Source: Gemmatimonadaceae bacterium (lineage in GTDB: Bacteria > Gemmatimonadota > Gemmatimonadetes > Gemmatimonadales > Gemmatimonadaceae). From it: a stretch of 36,273 nt of DNA. The stretch lies in assembly GCA_025453745.1 (NCBI GenBank), contig JALOPS010000006.1:1-36273 (forward strand), given 5' to 3'. The stretch's first letter is position 1. Each line of letters opens with the position of its first letter. Below the pieces are notes generated by a model that was not told where the DNA came from, did not search any database, and saw only the letters and a list, made by a program, of their open reading frames with translations. Shown piece by piece: positions 12,781-21,441 of the stretch. The translations under genes were made by a program, and so were the position numbers.

Positions 12781-14777
12781 GCGGCCACCCCGACGGCCGA
12801 CCGGCCGCGTGCGATGCGCTGCAGCTCCACCAGCGGACGTGCCGAGGTGTCGCGCGGCGCGTTCTCGATCACTTCGGCGAGACTCGTGATCCCGCGCAGC
12901 GCCTTGAGGACGCCGTCTTCCTGCATGGTGAGAAACTCGGGGCGCACACGCGCCAGTTCACGCAACGCACCGGATGATGCGCGATTGAGCACGGCCTCGC
13001 GAAAGCCCTGATCGGGGACCAGCACCTCGTGAATGGCGATGCGTCCCTTGTACCCCGTGCCGGAACAGTGCGTGCACCCCGGTGCCCGCATGAACGTCAC
13101 CGCCTGCAGCGACTCCCGCTCGAGCGAGACCGCGCGCAGCTCGGCCGCCGATGGGCGATGCGGCACGCGACACTCCGGGCAGAGCCGTCGCACCAGGCGC
13201 TGCGCCACCACGGCCGACAGTGTCGAGGCCACGAGGAAGGGCTCCACGCCCATCTCGATGAAGCGCACGAACGCGCCGACCGCATCTTCCGTGTGGAAGG
13301 TCGAGTACACCTTGTGCCCGGTCAGCGCTGCCTCGGCGGCCAGATGCGCCGTCTCGGGATCGCGGATCTCGCCCACGACGATCGTGTCCGGATCCTGTCG
13401 AACGATGGCCCGCAGCGAGTCGGCAAAGGTCGGCCCCGTCTTCGAGTTGACGGAGCACTGCACGATCCCATCGATCACGTACTCGACCGGATCTTCGCAC
13501 GTGATGACCTTCTCCGACGGATCGTTGGCGTGGTGAATGAACGAATACAGCGTCGTCGTCTTGCCGCTTCCGGTGGGGCCGACGGTGAGCACCAGCCCCG
13601 ACGTCGCGGCCAGCACCGACTCCTGGAGCGTGGTGAGCGCGCGCGGCTGGAAGCCGACATCGGACAGCGGCAGGATGCCGCGATCACGATCGAGCAGCCG
13701 CATGACCACCGTTTCGCCGAAGACCGACGCATAGGTCGACACACGGATGTCGATCTCGCGCCCGGCGACCTTGATGTGGATCTTGCCGTCCTGGTGCAGC
13801 CGCTTCTCGGTGATGTCGATACGGCCGAGGATCTTGATGCGGGCAACGACACGCGCCGTGAAGTCGATCGGCAGATCGGTCAGGTGATGGAGCACCCCAT
13901 CGACGCGGACGCGCGCGCGCACCTTGCTGGCCGTCGGCTCGATGTGCAGGTCACTCGCTCCCATCTCGACCGCACGCGAGAGCAGATAATCCACGAGCTG
14001 GACCGCCTCTTCGCCGGACTCCGATGGCCCGTCGAACGCACGATCGAGTTCGCGATACTGAATGCGGTAGCTCTCGCGATCCACCGGCTTGCCGCGCAAC
14101 CGCTCGAGCGTGCGCAGCGTCTCGCTGATCCGGAAGCGCGTGGAGCAGAAGCGCTGCACCTTCATGCCGTACGTGCGCTCGATCTCGCCGTAGAGCTGAT
14201 CGTCTTCCGGCGTCGCCACGGTGACCTGCAGTACGTTGCCATCGACGCGCAGCGGCAGCGCCAGATGCTTGAGCAGGTAGGCGAACGGCACCTTCTTGAA
14301 GAGATCCGTCTGGATCTCGCCGATTTCCGGTGAGACGAACGGAATGTCCAGCCTGGCACCGAGCGCGCGGAGATACTGCTCCTCCGTGACGAGTCCGGCA
14401 TCCACCAGCAGGGCGCGATCGGCGCGAGTCGGCTGCGCGGACTTGGCTTCCCGATACGTCTGGGCGCCGACCTCGTCGAGTGCCTCGTCCTCGCGGAGGA
14501 TGTCGGCGAGCGTCATGCGCGTGCGACGACGACGGCGCACGCTGTCGACCTGTTCGACCGTCAGCTCGCCCATCTCCACGAGCACTTCGTGAATGGGGCG
14601 CGGCGACTCCATGCGCGCCTGAATGCGCGTCACGCGCTGGAGCGTCTCGGCCGAGATGAGGCCGGAACGCTCCAGTGCCTGTTCGAGCGACTCGGCGCCA
14701 TCGGGCGGCGCGGAGGCGGTGGCACCGGCGGGCGTCGGGAGCGCCGGCTGGGGTGCCGAGGGTGCTGCGGTAGACAT
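12777..14777 (-). CDS. GspE/PilB family type II secretion or type IV pilus assembly ATPase
   Basis: From ATG 14777 the protein is 666 aa. The order is an N-terminal MshEN-type region (about 30-190, with LVDAGLVTEEQYLRALG and IPFV), the ASDLHIEPT N2 domain, Walker A GPTGSGKTTT (400-409), the Asp box ITCEDPVEY, Walker B IVVGEIRD (466-473), the His box FHTEDA, and a C-terminal zinc site formed by CPEC (533-536) and CTHC (568-571). These are hallmarks of hexameric GspE/PilB motors powering pilus extension or secretion. The first 30 residues are Ala/Pro-rich. No other pilus or secretion gene is in the window. A 4-bp overlap joins it to the HDOD gene. The 238 bp to the divergent Tat gene hold its promoter. 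Confidence 0.95.
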   Translation of the reverse strand: MSTAAPSAPQPALPTPAGATASAPPDGAESLEQALERSGLISAETLQRVTRIQARMESPRPIHEVLVEMGELTVEQVDSVRRRRRTRMTLADILREDEALDEVGAQTYREAKSAQPTRADRALLVDAGLVTEEQYLRALGARLDIPFVSPEIGEIQTDLFKKVPFAYLLKHLALPLRVDGNVLQVTVATPEDDQLYGEIERTYGMKVQRFCSTRFRISETLRTLERLRGKPVDRESYRIQYRELDRAFDGPSESGEEAVQLVDYLLSRAVEMGASDLHIEPTASKVRARVRVDGVLHHLTDLPIDFTARVVARIKILGRIDITEKRLHQDGKIHIKVAGREIDIRVSTYASVFGETVVMRLLDRDRGILPLSDVGFQPRALTTLQESVLAATSGLVLTVGPTGSGKTTTLYSFIHHANDPSEKVITCEDPVEYVIDGIVQCSVNSKTGPTFADSLRAIVRQDPDTIVVGEIRDPETAHLAAEAALTGHKVYSTFHTEDAVGAFVRFIEMGVEPFLVASTLSAVVAQRLVRRLCPECRVPHRPSAAELRAVSLERESLQAVTFMRAPGCTHCSGTGYKGRIAIHEVLVPDQGFREAVLNRASSGALRELARVRPEFLTMQEDGVLKALRGITSLAEVIENAPRDTSARPLVELQRIARGRSAVGVAA

Positions 14778-15015
14778 CGCGGAATTCGGAGGAGGTCGAG
14801 CGCGTCGCCCCCGGCCTCCATGCCAGGGCACTCAGCGCCCGAATCAGAGTATCGGTCCGAGTCCGGTGGCCCTTGAGCGGGTGCGTCCGGACGACCCACG
14901 TCGCGCCGCGCAACGGTCCGACACACCCCCACCTGCCGATTCGGCGAAGGGACAGGCATACTCGCCATGCGCCCGCGCCACCGCGTCGGGTGCCATCCCC
15001 TCACGCGGAGCCGAT

Positions 15016-15726
15016 GTGTCGACCGATCGTCGTCAGTTCGTGCAACAGGTCATCCTCGGTGGCGCCGCGCTCGCCGCGGTGCCCGCGCTCGCGCACGCCG
15101 AGACGCCCGGGGTGACGCCGCCGAGCGGCGACGTATCGCTGCCCATGCTGATGGACCAGCCGCCCGCGCCGTCATTCGACACGTCGTGGACGTCGCGGCT
15201 GACCGGGAAGTACAAGGCGGTCTTCGACGTCCCCGAGATCCACGGCGGGTCGGGCGTGTGGCGCGCGGGACTCTGGCGCAATCATTACACCGATGTGCTC
15301 AAGTCACAGCCGGCCGATCTGAGTTCGGTGATCGTCATTCGCCACCTGGCGATCCCGCTCATCATGTCGCACGAGTTCTGGGACACGTACGATCTCGCGA
15401 AAGCCAACAAGGTCCGCCATCCGATGACGGAGAAGAAGACGCGGCGGAATCCCGTGCTCATGACCGTCGCCGATGACGCGCTGCCGGAGATGTTCGGCAA
15501 GCTCACCCTGCCCGAGCAGATGGCGCGCGGCAGCGTGGTGCTCGCCTGCGGCATGGCCTTCGCCGGCATGACATCGCTCGTGATGAAGCGCGAGAAGCTC
15601 TCGATGGCCGATGCCCGCGCGAAGGCGATGAGCATGGTGGTGCCGGGTGTGATCATGCAACCCAACGGCATCTTCGGCGTCACGCTCGCACAGCATCACG
15701 GCTGTGTGTTCGTCGCCGCGTCCTGA
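15016..15726 (+). CDS. Tat-exported protein with DsrE-like domain
   Basis: A 236-aa protein starting at GTG 15016, with GCGGAG five bases upstream. It opens STDRRQFVQQVILGGAALAAVPALAHA, a clear twin-arginine signal (key residues RRQF, then Ala-rich core and AHA cleavage site), so it is exported folded. The mature part ends in VVLACGMAFAGMTSL...PGVIMQPNGIFGV...AQHHGCVFV, which resembles the DsrE/DsrF fold (conserved Cys, PGV, one residue strand to the end). The domain call is by pattern and not certain; the role is unknown. It converges with the beta-glucosidase gene, with a shared hairpin over the stop codon. Confidence 0.85.
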   Translation: MSTDRRQFVQQVILGGAALAAVPALAHAETPGVTPPSGDVSLPMLMDQPPAPSFDTSWTSRLTGKYKAVFDVPEIHGGSGVWRAGLWRNHYTDVLKSQPADLSSVIVIRHLAIPLIMSHEFWDTYDLAKANKVRHPMTEKKTRRNPVLMTVADDALPEMFGKLTLPEQMARGSVVLACGMAFAGMTSLVMKREKLSMADARAKAMSMVVPGVIMQPNGIFGVTLAQHHGCVFVAAS

Positions 15727-15743
15727 CGCGGCGACGCACACAC
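15704..15743. terminator. Bidirectional hairpin terminator with a stop codon in its loop
   Basis: A 17-bp stem with one mismatch (left arm 15704-15720 ending CGTCGCCGCG, right arm 15727-15743 starting CGCGGCGACG) encloses the 6-base loop TCCTGA (15721-15726). The loop contains the TGA of the rightward Tat gene, and the right arm ends two bases short of the stop of the leftward glucosidase gene at 15745. It is well placed to stop transcription from both convergent genes. It lacks a U-run, as is usual in very high-GC genomes. Confidence 0.75.
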
Positions 15744-15744
15744 G

Positions 15745-18069
15745 TTACCGCAGGCGCGGGGGCGCCGCGCGCAGGACGAGCGTGTCACCGGTGACGCGCA
15801 CACGCCCCTCGAGCGTTGCTGCACTGCTCCCGCCGGCCCACACCGTGAAGGTGCCCGGCTCGACGACCTGTCGCATTCCGAGGTCGTACAACGCAAGTTG
15901 CTCGGGGGCCACGGTGAATGACACCGTCGTCGACGCACCGGCCGCGAGCGACACGCGACGGAAGCCGGCGAGTGCGCGCACCGGACGCGTGACGCTCGCG
16001 GCATCATCGCGCACGTAGAGCTGCACGACCTCATCGCCGGCGCGCGCGCCGGTGTTGCGCACGCGAACGCGCACGCGCAGGCTGTCGCCATTGGGCAGCG
16101 TCGCGGGCACCATCAACGAGTCGTACGCGAAGGTCGTGTACGACAACCCGTGGCCAAAGGGATAGAGCGGCGTCCACGGGACGTCGAGATACTTGGACGT
16201 ATACTTGTTCTTCTCATCGGGCGGACGCCCGGTGTTGCGATGGTTGTACGAGATGGGGACCTGTCCCGTCGCGCGAGGGAAGGTCGCCGGCAGCTTGCCG
16301 CTGGGCGACACCGCGCCAAAGAGCACATCGGCCACGGCATGCCCGTGCTCGACGCCAAGGAACCACGACTCCACCAGCGCCGGCAGCTCCGCGGCCAGTT
16401 CGGGAACCGCGAGTGGGCGCCCATTCACCAACACGCCCACGACCGGCGTGCGCCGTCCACCCGCGCGTGCCGCACGCAGCACGCGACGCGCAAGCTGCAC
16501 TTGCACGCCCGGCAGCTCGATCGACGCCCGACTCGCCGCTTCGGCGCTCATGTTCTCGCGCTCGCCCAACACCAGGATCACCGCGTCCGCACGGCGTGCT
16601 GCGAGTTCGGCCGCCGCGATCCCGCGCGTGTCCATGGTGTCCACACTTGCACCCTGCACCACATCCACGATCGCGGTGGGCACGGCGGCCTTCACGCCGG
16701 CCGCGATCGTGACGGCGTCTTCCGGGCGGCCGGCGGCAAACCAGTTGCCCAGCATCGAGCGCGCGTCGGTGGCCAGCGGCCCGATCACCGCGATGCGACG
16801 CACCGTGCGGCGCAGCGGCAATGTGTTGTCGCGGTTCTCGAGCAGCACGATGGCCTGCTGCGCCGCTGCCCGCGCCGCCGCACGGTTGGCCGGTGTGAGC
16901 GTGCGCTGCCGCTCGCGTGTGGTATCGCTGTAGCGATACGGATCGTCGAAGAGCCCGAGTGCGGCCTTGAGCCACAACACACGCGCCACGGCCGTGTCGA
17001 TCGCTGCACGCTGCGATGCCGTCAGTCCCGTGCTGTCGGCCAATCGATTGCGATACAGGATGCTCGACATCTCGATGTCCACGCCCGCGTCGAGCGCCCG
17101 GCGGGCCACCGTCGCTTCGTCACCGAGCCCGTGCGGGACGAGTTCAGCGATACCCGTCCAGTCGCTCACCACGAGCCCGGGCCAGCGCCACCATGTGCGC
17201 AGCACATCGGTCAGGAGCCACCGGCTCGCATGCGCCGGCGTGCCGTCGATCTCGTTGAACGACGCCATGAACGTCGCCACGCCCGCGCGCGCCGCCGCCT
17301 CGAACGGTGGGAAGTACAGATCCCACAGCGCACGTTCGCCAAGCTGCACCGGGTTGTAGTCACGACCCGCCTCGGCGGCGCCGTACGCCACGAAGTGCTT
17401 GGCCGTCGCGGCCATCGTGCTGTCGGCCGCGAGGTCGTCCCCCTGGAAGCCGCGCACCTGGGCCTGCGCCATCACGCGGCCGAGATACGGATCCTCTCCC
17501 GCGCTTTCGACGATGCGTCCCCAGCGTGCATCGCGCGAAATGTCGACCATGGGTGCGAACGTCCAGTGAATGCCATGCGCTGACGCCTCATTCGCCGCGA
17601 TACGCGCGGCCCGCGCCGCGGTGACGGAGTCGAACGTTGCCGCCATCGCCAGCGGCACGGGAAAGAGCGTGCGCCATCCGTGGATCACGTCGTGGGAGAA
17701 GAGCAGCGGGATCTTGAGCCGGCTCTCCTCCACCGCGATGCGTTGCAAGGCGCGCGTGCGCTGCGCACCCCAGAACGAAAGCGTCGATCCGATCCGTCCG
17801 GCGCGTACATCGGCCTCACCACCTGCCGGCACGGTGGGCCCCGTCATTTCGAAGCCGCCCGGTGCCATCGTGAGCTGTCCGAGCTTCTCCGCGAGCGTCA
17901 TGCGCGCCAGCAGCGAGTCGACGAGGCGCGCGGTGCGGGCGTCCCGCGCGGGTTGCGCCGACAGACGTCCGACACAGGCAAGGGCGAGCACGGCAGCACA
18001 GCCGACGCGGCAGCGTTGCGTGGCCCCACGTGTCCTGCGCAGCGTGATACGCACGGCGTTCTCCGGCAA
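15745..18069 (-). CDS. bglX: Glycoside hydrolase family 3 beta-glucosidase (BglX-like), secreted
   Basis: A 774-aa enzyme with a Sec signal (about residues 1-39, ending GRLSAQ). The GH3 N-terminal barrel shows LSFWGAQRTR, PLLFSHDVIHGWRT, WTFAPMVDISRDARWGRIVESAGEDPYL, KHF (224-226) and LVVSDWTGI with nucleophile Asp303. The GH3 C-terminal domain (IVLLENRDNTLPL, IAVIGPLA) and a fibronectin III-like tail (YPFGHGLSYTTF...VRVRVRNTGARAGDEVVQLYVRD) follow. Length and order match periplasmic BglX, which releases glucose from beta-glucosides or cello-oligosaccharides. A perfect 16-bp palindrome about 75 bp upstream suggests repression by a regulator. Confidence 0.95.
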   Translation of the reverse strand: MPENAVRITLRRTRGATQRCRVGCAAVLALACVGRLSAQPARDARTARLVDSLLARMTLAEKLGQLTMAPGGFEMTGPTVPAGGEADVRAGRIGSTLSFWGAQRTRALQRIAVEESRLKIPLLFSHDVIHGWRTLFPVPLAMAATFDSVTAARAARIAANEASAHGIHWTFAPMVDISRDARWGRIVESAGEDPYLGRVMAQAQVRGFQGDDLAADSTMAATAKHFVAYGAAEAGRDYNPVQLGERALWDLYFPPFEAAARAGVATFMASFNEIDGTPAHASRWLLTDVLRTWWRWPGLVVSDWTGIAELVPHGLGDEATVARRALDAGVDIEMSSILYRNRLADSTGLTASQRAAIDTAVARVLWLKAALGLFDDPYRYSDTTRERQRTLTPANRAAARAAAQQAIVLLENRDNTLPLRRTVRRIAVIGPLATDARSMLGNWFAAGRPEDAVTIAAGVKAAVPTAIVDVVQGASVDTMDTRGIAAAELAARRADAVILVLGERENMSAEAASRASIELPGVQVQLARRVLRAARAGGRRTPVVGVLVNGRPLAVPELAAELPALVESWFLGVEHGHAVADVLFGAVSPSGKLPATFPRATGQVPISYNHRNTGRPPDEKNKYTSKYLDVPWTPLYPFGHGLSYTTFAYDSLMVPATLPNGDSLRVRVRVRNTGARAGDEVVQLYVRDDAASVTRPVRALAGFRRVSLAAGASTTVSFTVAPEQLALYDLGMRQVVEPGTFTVWAGGSSAATLEGRVRVTGDTLVLRAAPPRLR

Positions 18070-18142
18070 GCGGCGAGCGCGTGCGGATCGCCACGATCAC
18101 GCACCGGTGGTCCCGATCAAGCGACGCTCGCCAGTCGCGCCA

Positions 18143-18158
18143 GTATCGCGCGCGATAC
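18143..18158. promoter_or_regulatory. Perfect 16-bp palindrome upstream of bglX
   Basis: GTATCGCG-CGCGATAC is a perfect even palindrome with a central CG step, 74 bases before the bglX start and 28 bases after the stop of the upstream NTF2-like gene. With no loop it is unlikely to act as a hairpin terminator. LacI-family operators for sugar genes are commonly symmetric around CG, so a repressor site for bglX is plausible. Confidence 0.45.
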
Positions 18159-18185
18159 CCGCACGCGCCAGCAGAACGCCCGCCC

Positions 18186-18674
18186 TCAGGGCCAGATCGG
18201 TCCGCACCCCTCCCGACGGAAGGTGTCGGCGACGTTGAGCACCTTCCAGCCGCCCGACGTGCGCACCAGGTGGAAGGCATCGTATCCGCAGTGCGACACG
18301 CCGCCGTTGATGCGCACTTGATACTCCGCCCACACGGTCGCGAGATGGGCGTCGATCGTCAGCCGGGGGCGACGAATCGGTTCGTCGAGCACGGGGCCCG
18401 ACGGACTGGTCGCGACCCGTGCGAACTGCGGCCCGGTGAGCACCACCACGCGGACGCTGTCTGCGCCCGGTGACGGCGGACGCAGCAACGTGAAGCGCGC
18501 GTCCGGATGGAATTCGGCGACCATCGCCGTGCTGTCCTTGGCCTTGAGCGCCACGAGGAAGCGATCGAGGGTCTGCATCACGGCCGCGGAGTCCGCGGGC
18601 GGCATCGCAGACTGGGCCGCCAGCTCGGACGTGGCGGCAGTCACGATCAGGGCGACGAGTCGAATGAGGCGCAT
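18186..18674 (-). CDS. Secreted NTF2-like (SnoaL/DUF4440-type) protein
   Basis: From ATG 18674 the 162-aa protein has a Sec signal (MRLIRLVALIVTAATSELAAQ). The mature part follows the NTF2-like order: a helix with VMQTLDRFLVALKAKDS, MVAEFHPDARFTLL, a variable sheet region, HLATVWAEYQVRI and a final FHLVRTSGGWKVLNVADTFR. This cone-shaped fold serves as a small-molecule enzyme or binding scaffold; no catalytic residue can be assigned. Open frame upstream to 18704 lacks a better start. It lies 30 bp downstream of the P-loop kinase gene on the same strand and may be cotranscribed with it. Confidence 0.88.
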   Translation of the reverse strand: MRLIRLVALIVTAATSELAAQSAMPPADSAAVMQTLDRFLVALKAKDSTAMVAEFHPDARFTLLRPPSPGADSVRVVVLTGPQFARVATSPSGPVLDEPIRRPRLTIDAHLATVWAEYQVRINGGVSHCGYDAFHLVRTSGGWKVLNVADTFRREGCGPIWP

Positions 18675-18704
18675 GAACCGGAGAGTGAGGGGAGACCGGA
18701 CCAC

Positions 18705-19262
18705 TCATGAGTCCCGCGCATGCGCGAGAGCGTTGCCGTCGGGTGGGGCGTGCGATCCGAGTGAGGCGAGGAAGCCTCGCACATCGCGTGGGGAGCGCAA
18801 GACGTGCACCGTCTTCCCGTTCGCGCGCGCCGCGGCGAGCGCGGCGAGCACGCGTGGGCGGCGCGTGGCGCGGTAGCGCCAGATCCATCGCAGGAACTCC
18901 GCACTCGGCCGCTCGGGACAACCCGGCGCCATGTCCGGCCGGGATCGCCCACGGTACGTCACCCATCGGCGCACCACGCGCGCCGTGCATCGCCACGGCG
19001 ATTGATCGAGATAGATCACCGTGTCGCAGGCCGCGAGTCTGAGCGGCAGCGTGCCGCCGAAATTGCCGTCGAGCACCCAGGCGGGTCGCGCCACGAGCGC
19101 GCGGACGATCACCTCCCATGCCTCGTCGGGCGTCGGCACCCACCCGTCACGCCAGTACAGCGCATCGAGGTGAATCACGGGGAGTGCGCGCGCGGTGCCG
19201 ATCTCCCGGGCAAGCGTCGACTTGCCCGCGCCGCCCGGTCCGATCAGCAGCACACGTTGCAC
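18705..19262 (-). CDS. P-loop NTPase of the adenylate-kinase-like / FlaR type
   Basis: A 185-aa protein from GTG 19262 beginning VQRVLLIGPGGAGKSTLAREIG, a Walker A GPGGAGKST with the family's usual N-terminal strand. Then come IHLDALYWRDGWVPTP, WVLDGNFGGTLPLRL, CDTVIYLDQSPW and a basic RVVRRWVTYRGRSRPD lid-like region. This matches small kinase-like proteins often annotated as DNA topology modulation protein FlaR or AAA ATPase; the substrate is unknown. The frame is open to 19478, but starting there would overlap the upstream lipoprotein gene. GTG 19307 is another possibility. Confidence 0.85.
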   Translation of the reverse strand: MQRVLLIGPGGAGKSTLAREIGTARALPVIHLDALYWRDGWVPTPDEAWEVIVRALVARPAWVLDGNFGGTLPLRLAACDTVIYLDQSPWRCTARVVRRWVTYRGRSRPDMAPGCPERPSAEFLRWIWRYRATRRPRVLAALAAARANGKTVHVLRSPRDVRGFLASLGSHAPPDGNALAHARDS

Positions 19263-19331
19263 GGGCGGATGATGGGCAGGCGGCGTGGGGTTCGCCACGC
19301 CCGCATGCACGAACGCGCCCGGCACCGCAAT

Positions 19332-19392
19332 GAGCGGCGCCGGGCGCGCGGTGCAACGGGGGCAACGCCGCGGTGCGGCGCCAGCCCCGCTC
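19332..19392 (-). terminator. Nested GC-rich inverted repeats after the LVIVD lipoprotein gene
   Basis: CGCCGC-GGT-GCGGCG (19366-19380) is a compact 6-bp stem with 3-base loop, and GAGCGG (19332-19337) can pair with CCGCTC (19387-19392) around it. The structure begins a few bases downstream of the minus-strand lipoprotein stop at 19396, so it may end that operon. No U-run is present. Confidence 0.35.
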
Positions 19393-19395
19393 ACA

Positions 19396-21402
19396 TCAAC
19401 TGATGGTCTGCAAGTCCTGTACGGCCTTGCGCAGCATCGACGCCTTGGCATCGTCGCAGCCGGCCTTGGCGTCGGCACCCAACGACTCGATCAGCTTCGA
19501 GAGCGCCGCGCCGCGACCGGCGCCGTTCGACCGTTCCGCCGTCGAGAGCGCACTGCGAATCGCCGAGATGCGCGAGCCACCGAAGCACCCCTTGCGCTCC
19601 ATCTGATCGGTGAAGGCGCGCGCGAGGGCGAAGCTCGGCGGCCAGGAGATCTTCGGCTGTCCCTGCGCGTTGAGGTAGCTCCACTGCACCGTCTTGGCGG
19701 CGTCGATCTCGTTCTGCGAAAGGAACGGACTCGGCACGAGCTCCGCGATGTCGAGGCCGCGCGCGATCTCGCTCGAGATCATCTGGCCGTTGTACCAGTA
19801 CACCGACCACGAGCCGCCCGTGACCATGCGCGTGGAGTCCACCGGCCCACGATCGAACGACGCGATCTCGAATGGACGCGCCGCGTCGGTCCAGTCGAAC
19901 ACCGAGATGCCGCCCTGGTACCACGCCTGCACCATCACGTCGCGTCCCGGAATCGGAATCAGCGAACCGTTGTGCGCCACACAGTTCTCGTTCGCCGTCT
20001 GCACGGTCGGAATCTTGTAGTAGCTCTGGAACTTGAGCTTGCGGTTCTCGATGGTGAAGATCGCGTTCGAGCCCCACTCCGGCTTGTCGCCCGCGCGGCA
20101 CTTCGGCTGCGTGCCGCCGCCCCACTCGTCGGAGAAGAGGATCTTCGTGCCGTCGTTGTTGAACGTCGCCGAGTGCCAGTAGGCGAAGTTCGAGTCGGCC
20201 GCAGCGTCGAGACGCACGGGGTTCACCGGATCGCTGATGTCGAGCAGAATGCCGTGCCCTTCGCACGCGCCGCCGGCCAGGCCGAGCGCAGGGTAGACGG
20301 TGATGTCGTGGCACTGCGACCGCTCGGACACCGCCCCGCCCGGATTGGCGGCCGTGGCAAAGAGACGATTGACGGTCGCCTGCATCGCCGCACGCACGGC
20401 AGCACTGTCGGCGCCCGTCGCCGCGCCGCTGCCGCCGCGCGCCTTCACGACGCTGTCGAGCATCGGGCGCACGAGCTGGCCGGGGGCCACCATCTCCATC
20501 CCCGACTGCGGATTGCGCACGATGAACGCACCACGCGCGCGCGCGTCGGCGAGCGCCTTGCTGGCCACTTCCTTGTCGGCGTCCGAGGGGCCGTGGCTCG
20601 CCGTGCTGGTCAGCCCGGCAAAGATGTTCGCGCGCGAGACCACCGCCGCCTTGGCCGGCTCGGCGAGCGGCACCTTGATGATCTCGATGCGCAACCGCGA
20701 GGAGCTCGGGTCGCTGCTCGCTGCGTCGCCCAGGCACCCGGCGAGTTCATTCGGCGAGCGAATGCCCGCCGAGCCGGACACGTAGATGTAGACGTTGTTG
20801 CGGTCCTTCGGATCCTCCAGCACGGTGTGCGTGTGCGATCCGCGGCACGTCTGCACGTTCGCGATGAGCTTGGGCGCCTTGATGTCACTGATGTCGAAGA
20901 TGCGCACGCCGCGCATGCGCTGCGGGCTCACCGTGTCGGGCACGCCGCCGGGCATGCAGTCGACGCGCCCGTTGTTCGCCTCGACCGACATGAACATCAG
21001 GTTGCGATAGACCGACACGTCGTTCTGCGAGGCCGGGCAACTGTACGCCGTCACGAGCGTCGGCTTGCTCGGGTCGGTCATGTCCCAGATCGCCATGCCG
21101 TTGAAGTTGCCCTGGATGGCGTACTTGCCGGTGAACGTGATGTCGGAGTTCCATCCGTTGCCGAGTGCGGCCGGCGTGGGGGCGCGCCCGTTCACCTTCA
21201 TGTACGACACCGCTTCCTGGGCATTCGACAGGCCACCTTTGAGGCCCACGCGCGCATCGCGCGCCCAGTCGGCCGTCGACGTGCGCGGGGCGGCCGTCGG
21301 GCTGGCGCTCGTCGATTGCCGCGCACACGCCCCCAGCAGCACCGCACCGACAAGCACTGCGCCCTGCGCCACATGACGCGGGGCGGAAACAGGCAGAACC
21401 AT
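19396..21402 (-). CDS. LVIVD-repeat lipoprotein
   Basis: About 668 aa. TTG 21408, ATG 21405 and ATG 21402 are successive; 21402 is preferred because GAGG lies six bases upstream. The signal ends VLLGACARQ, a lipobox. Beta-propeller repeats of the LVIVD type recur: NGMAIWDMTDPSKPTLV, MRGVRIFDISDIKAPKLIANV, GHGILLDISDPVNPVRL and GGISVFDWTDAARPFEI. Between them lie Cys and His residues such as CRGSHTHTV and SQCHDITVYP. A helical C-terminus follows. The propeller probably sits on the cell surface or in the periplasm and binds an unknown partner. Thirty-nine bases separate it from the DUF305 gene, so the two are likely cotranscribed. Confidence 0.9.
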   Translation of the reverse strand: MVLPVSAPRHVAQGAVLVGAVLLGACARQSTSASPTAAPRTSTADWARDARVGLKGGLSNAQEAVSYMKVNGRAPTPAALGNGWNSDITFTGKYAIQGNFNGMAIWDMTDPSKPTLVTAYSCPASQNDVSVYRNLMFMSVEANNGRVDCMPGGVPDTVSPQRMRGVRIFDISDIKAPKLIANVQTCRGSHTHTVLEDPKDRNNVYIYVSGSAGIRSPNELAGCLGDAASSDPSSSRLRIEIIKVPLAEPAKAAVVSRANIFAGLTSTASHGPSDADKEVASKALADARARGAFIVRNPQSGMEMVAPGQLVRPMLDSVVKARGGSGAATGADSAAVRAAMQATVNRLFATAANPGGAVSERSQCHDITVYPALGLAGGACEGHGILLDISDPVNPVRLDAAADSNFAYWHSATFNNDGTKILFSDEWGGGTQPKCRAGDKPEWGSNAIFTIENRKLKFQSYYKIPTVQTANENCVAHNGSLIPIPGRDVMVQAWYQGGISVFDWTDAARPFEIASFDRGPVDSTRMVTGGSWSVYWYNGQMISSEIARGLDIAELVPSPFLSQNEIDAAKTVQWSYLNAQGQPKISWPPSFALARAFTDQMERKGCFGGSRISAIRSALSTAERSNGAGRGAALSKLIESLGADAKAGCDDAKASMLRKAVQDLQTIS

Positions 21403-21441
21403 CATCAACCTCGACCGGTGAGGGACCGCGCGCTGCGCGCG

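Noticed and set aside
11845-14333. Two long plus-strand frames antisense to the HDOD and GspE genes
   Set aside because: No recognisable motif; the minus strand carries complete Walker and HDOD motifs with a translational overlap.
16150-17583. A 477-codon plus-strand frame inside the glucosidase gene
   Set aside because: Antisense to a fully conserved GH3 enzyme, with the basic composition of a shadow frame.
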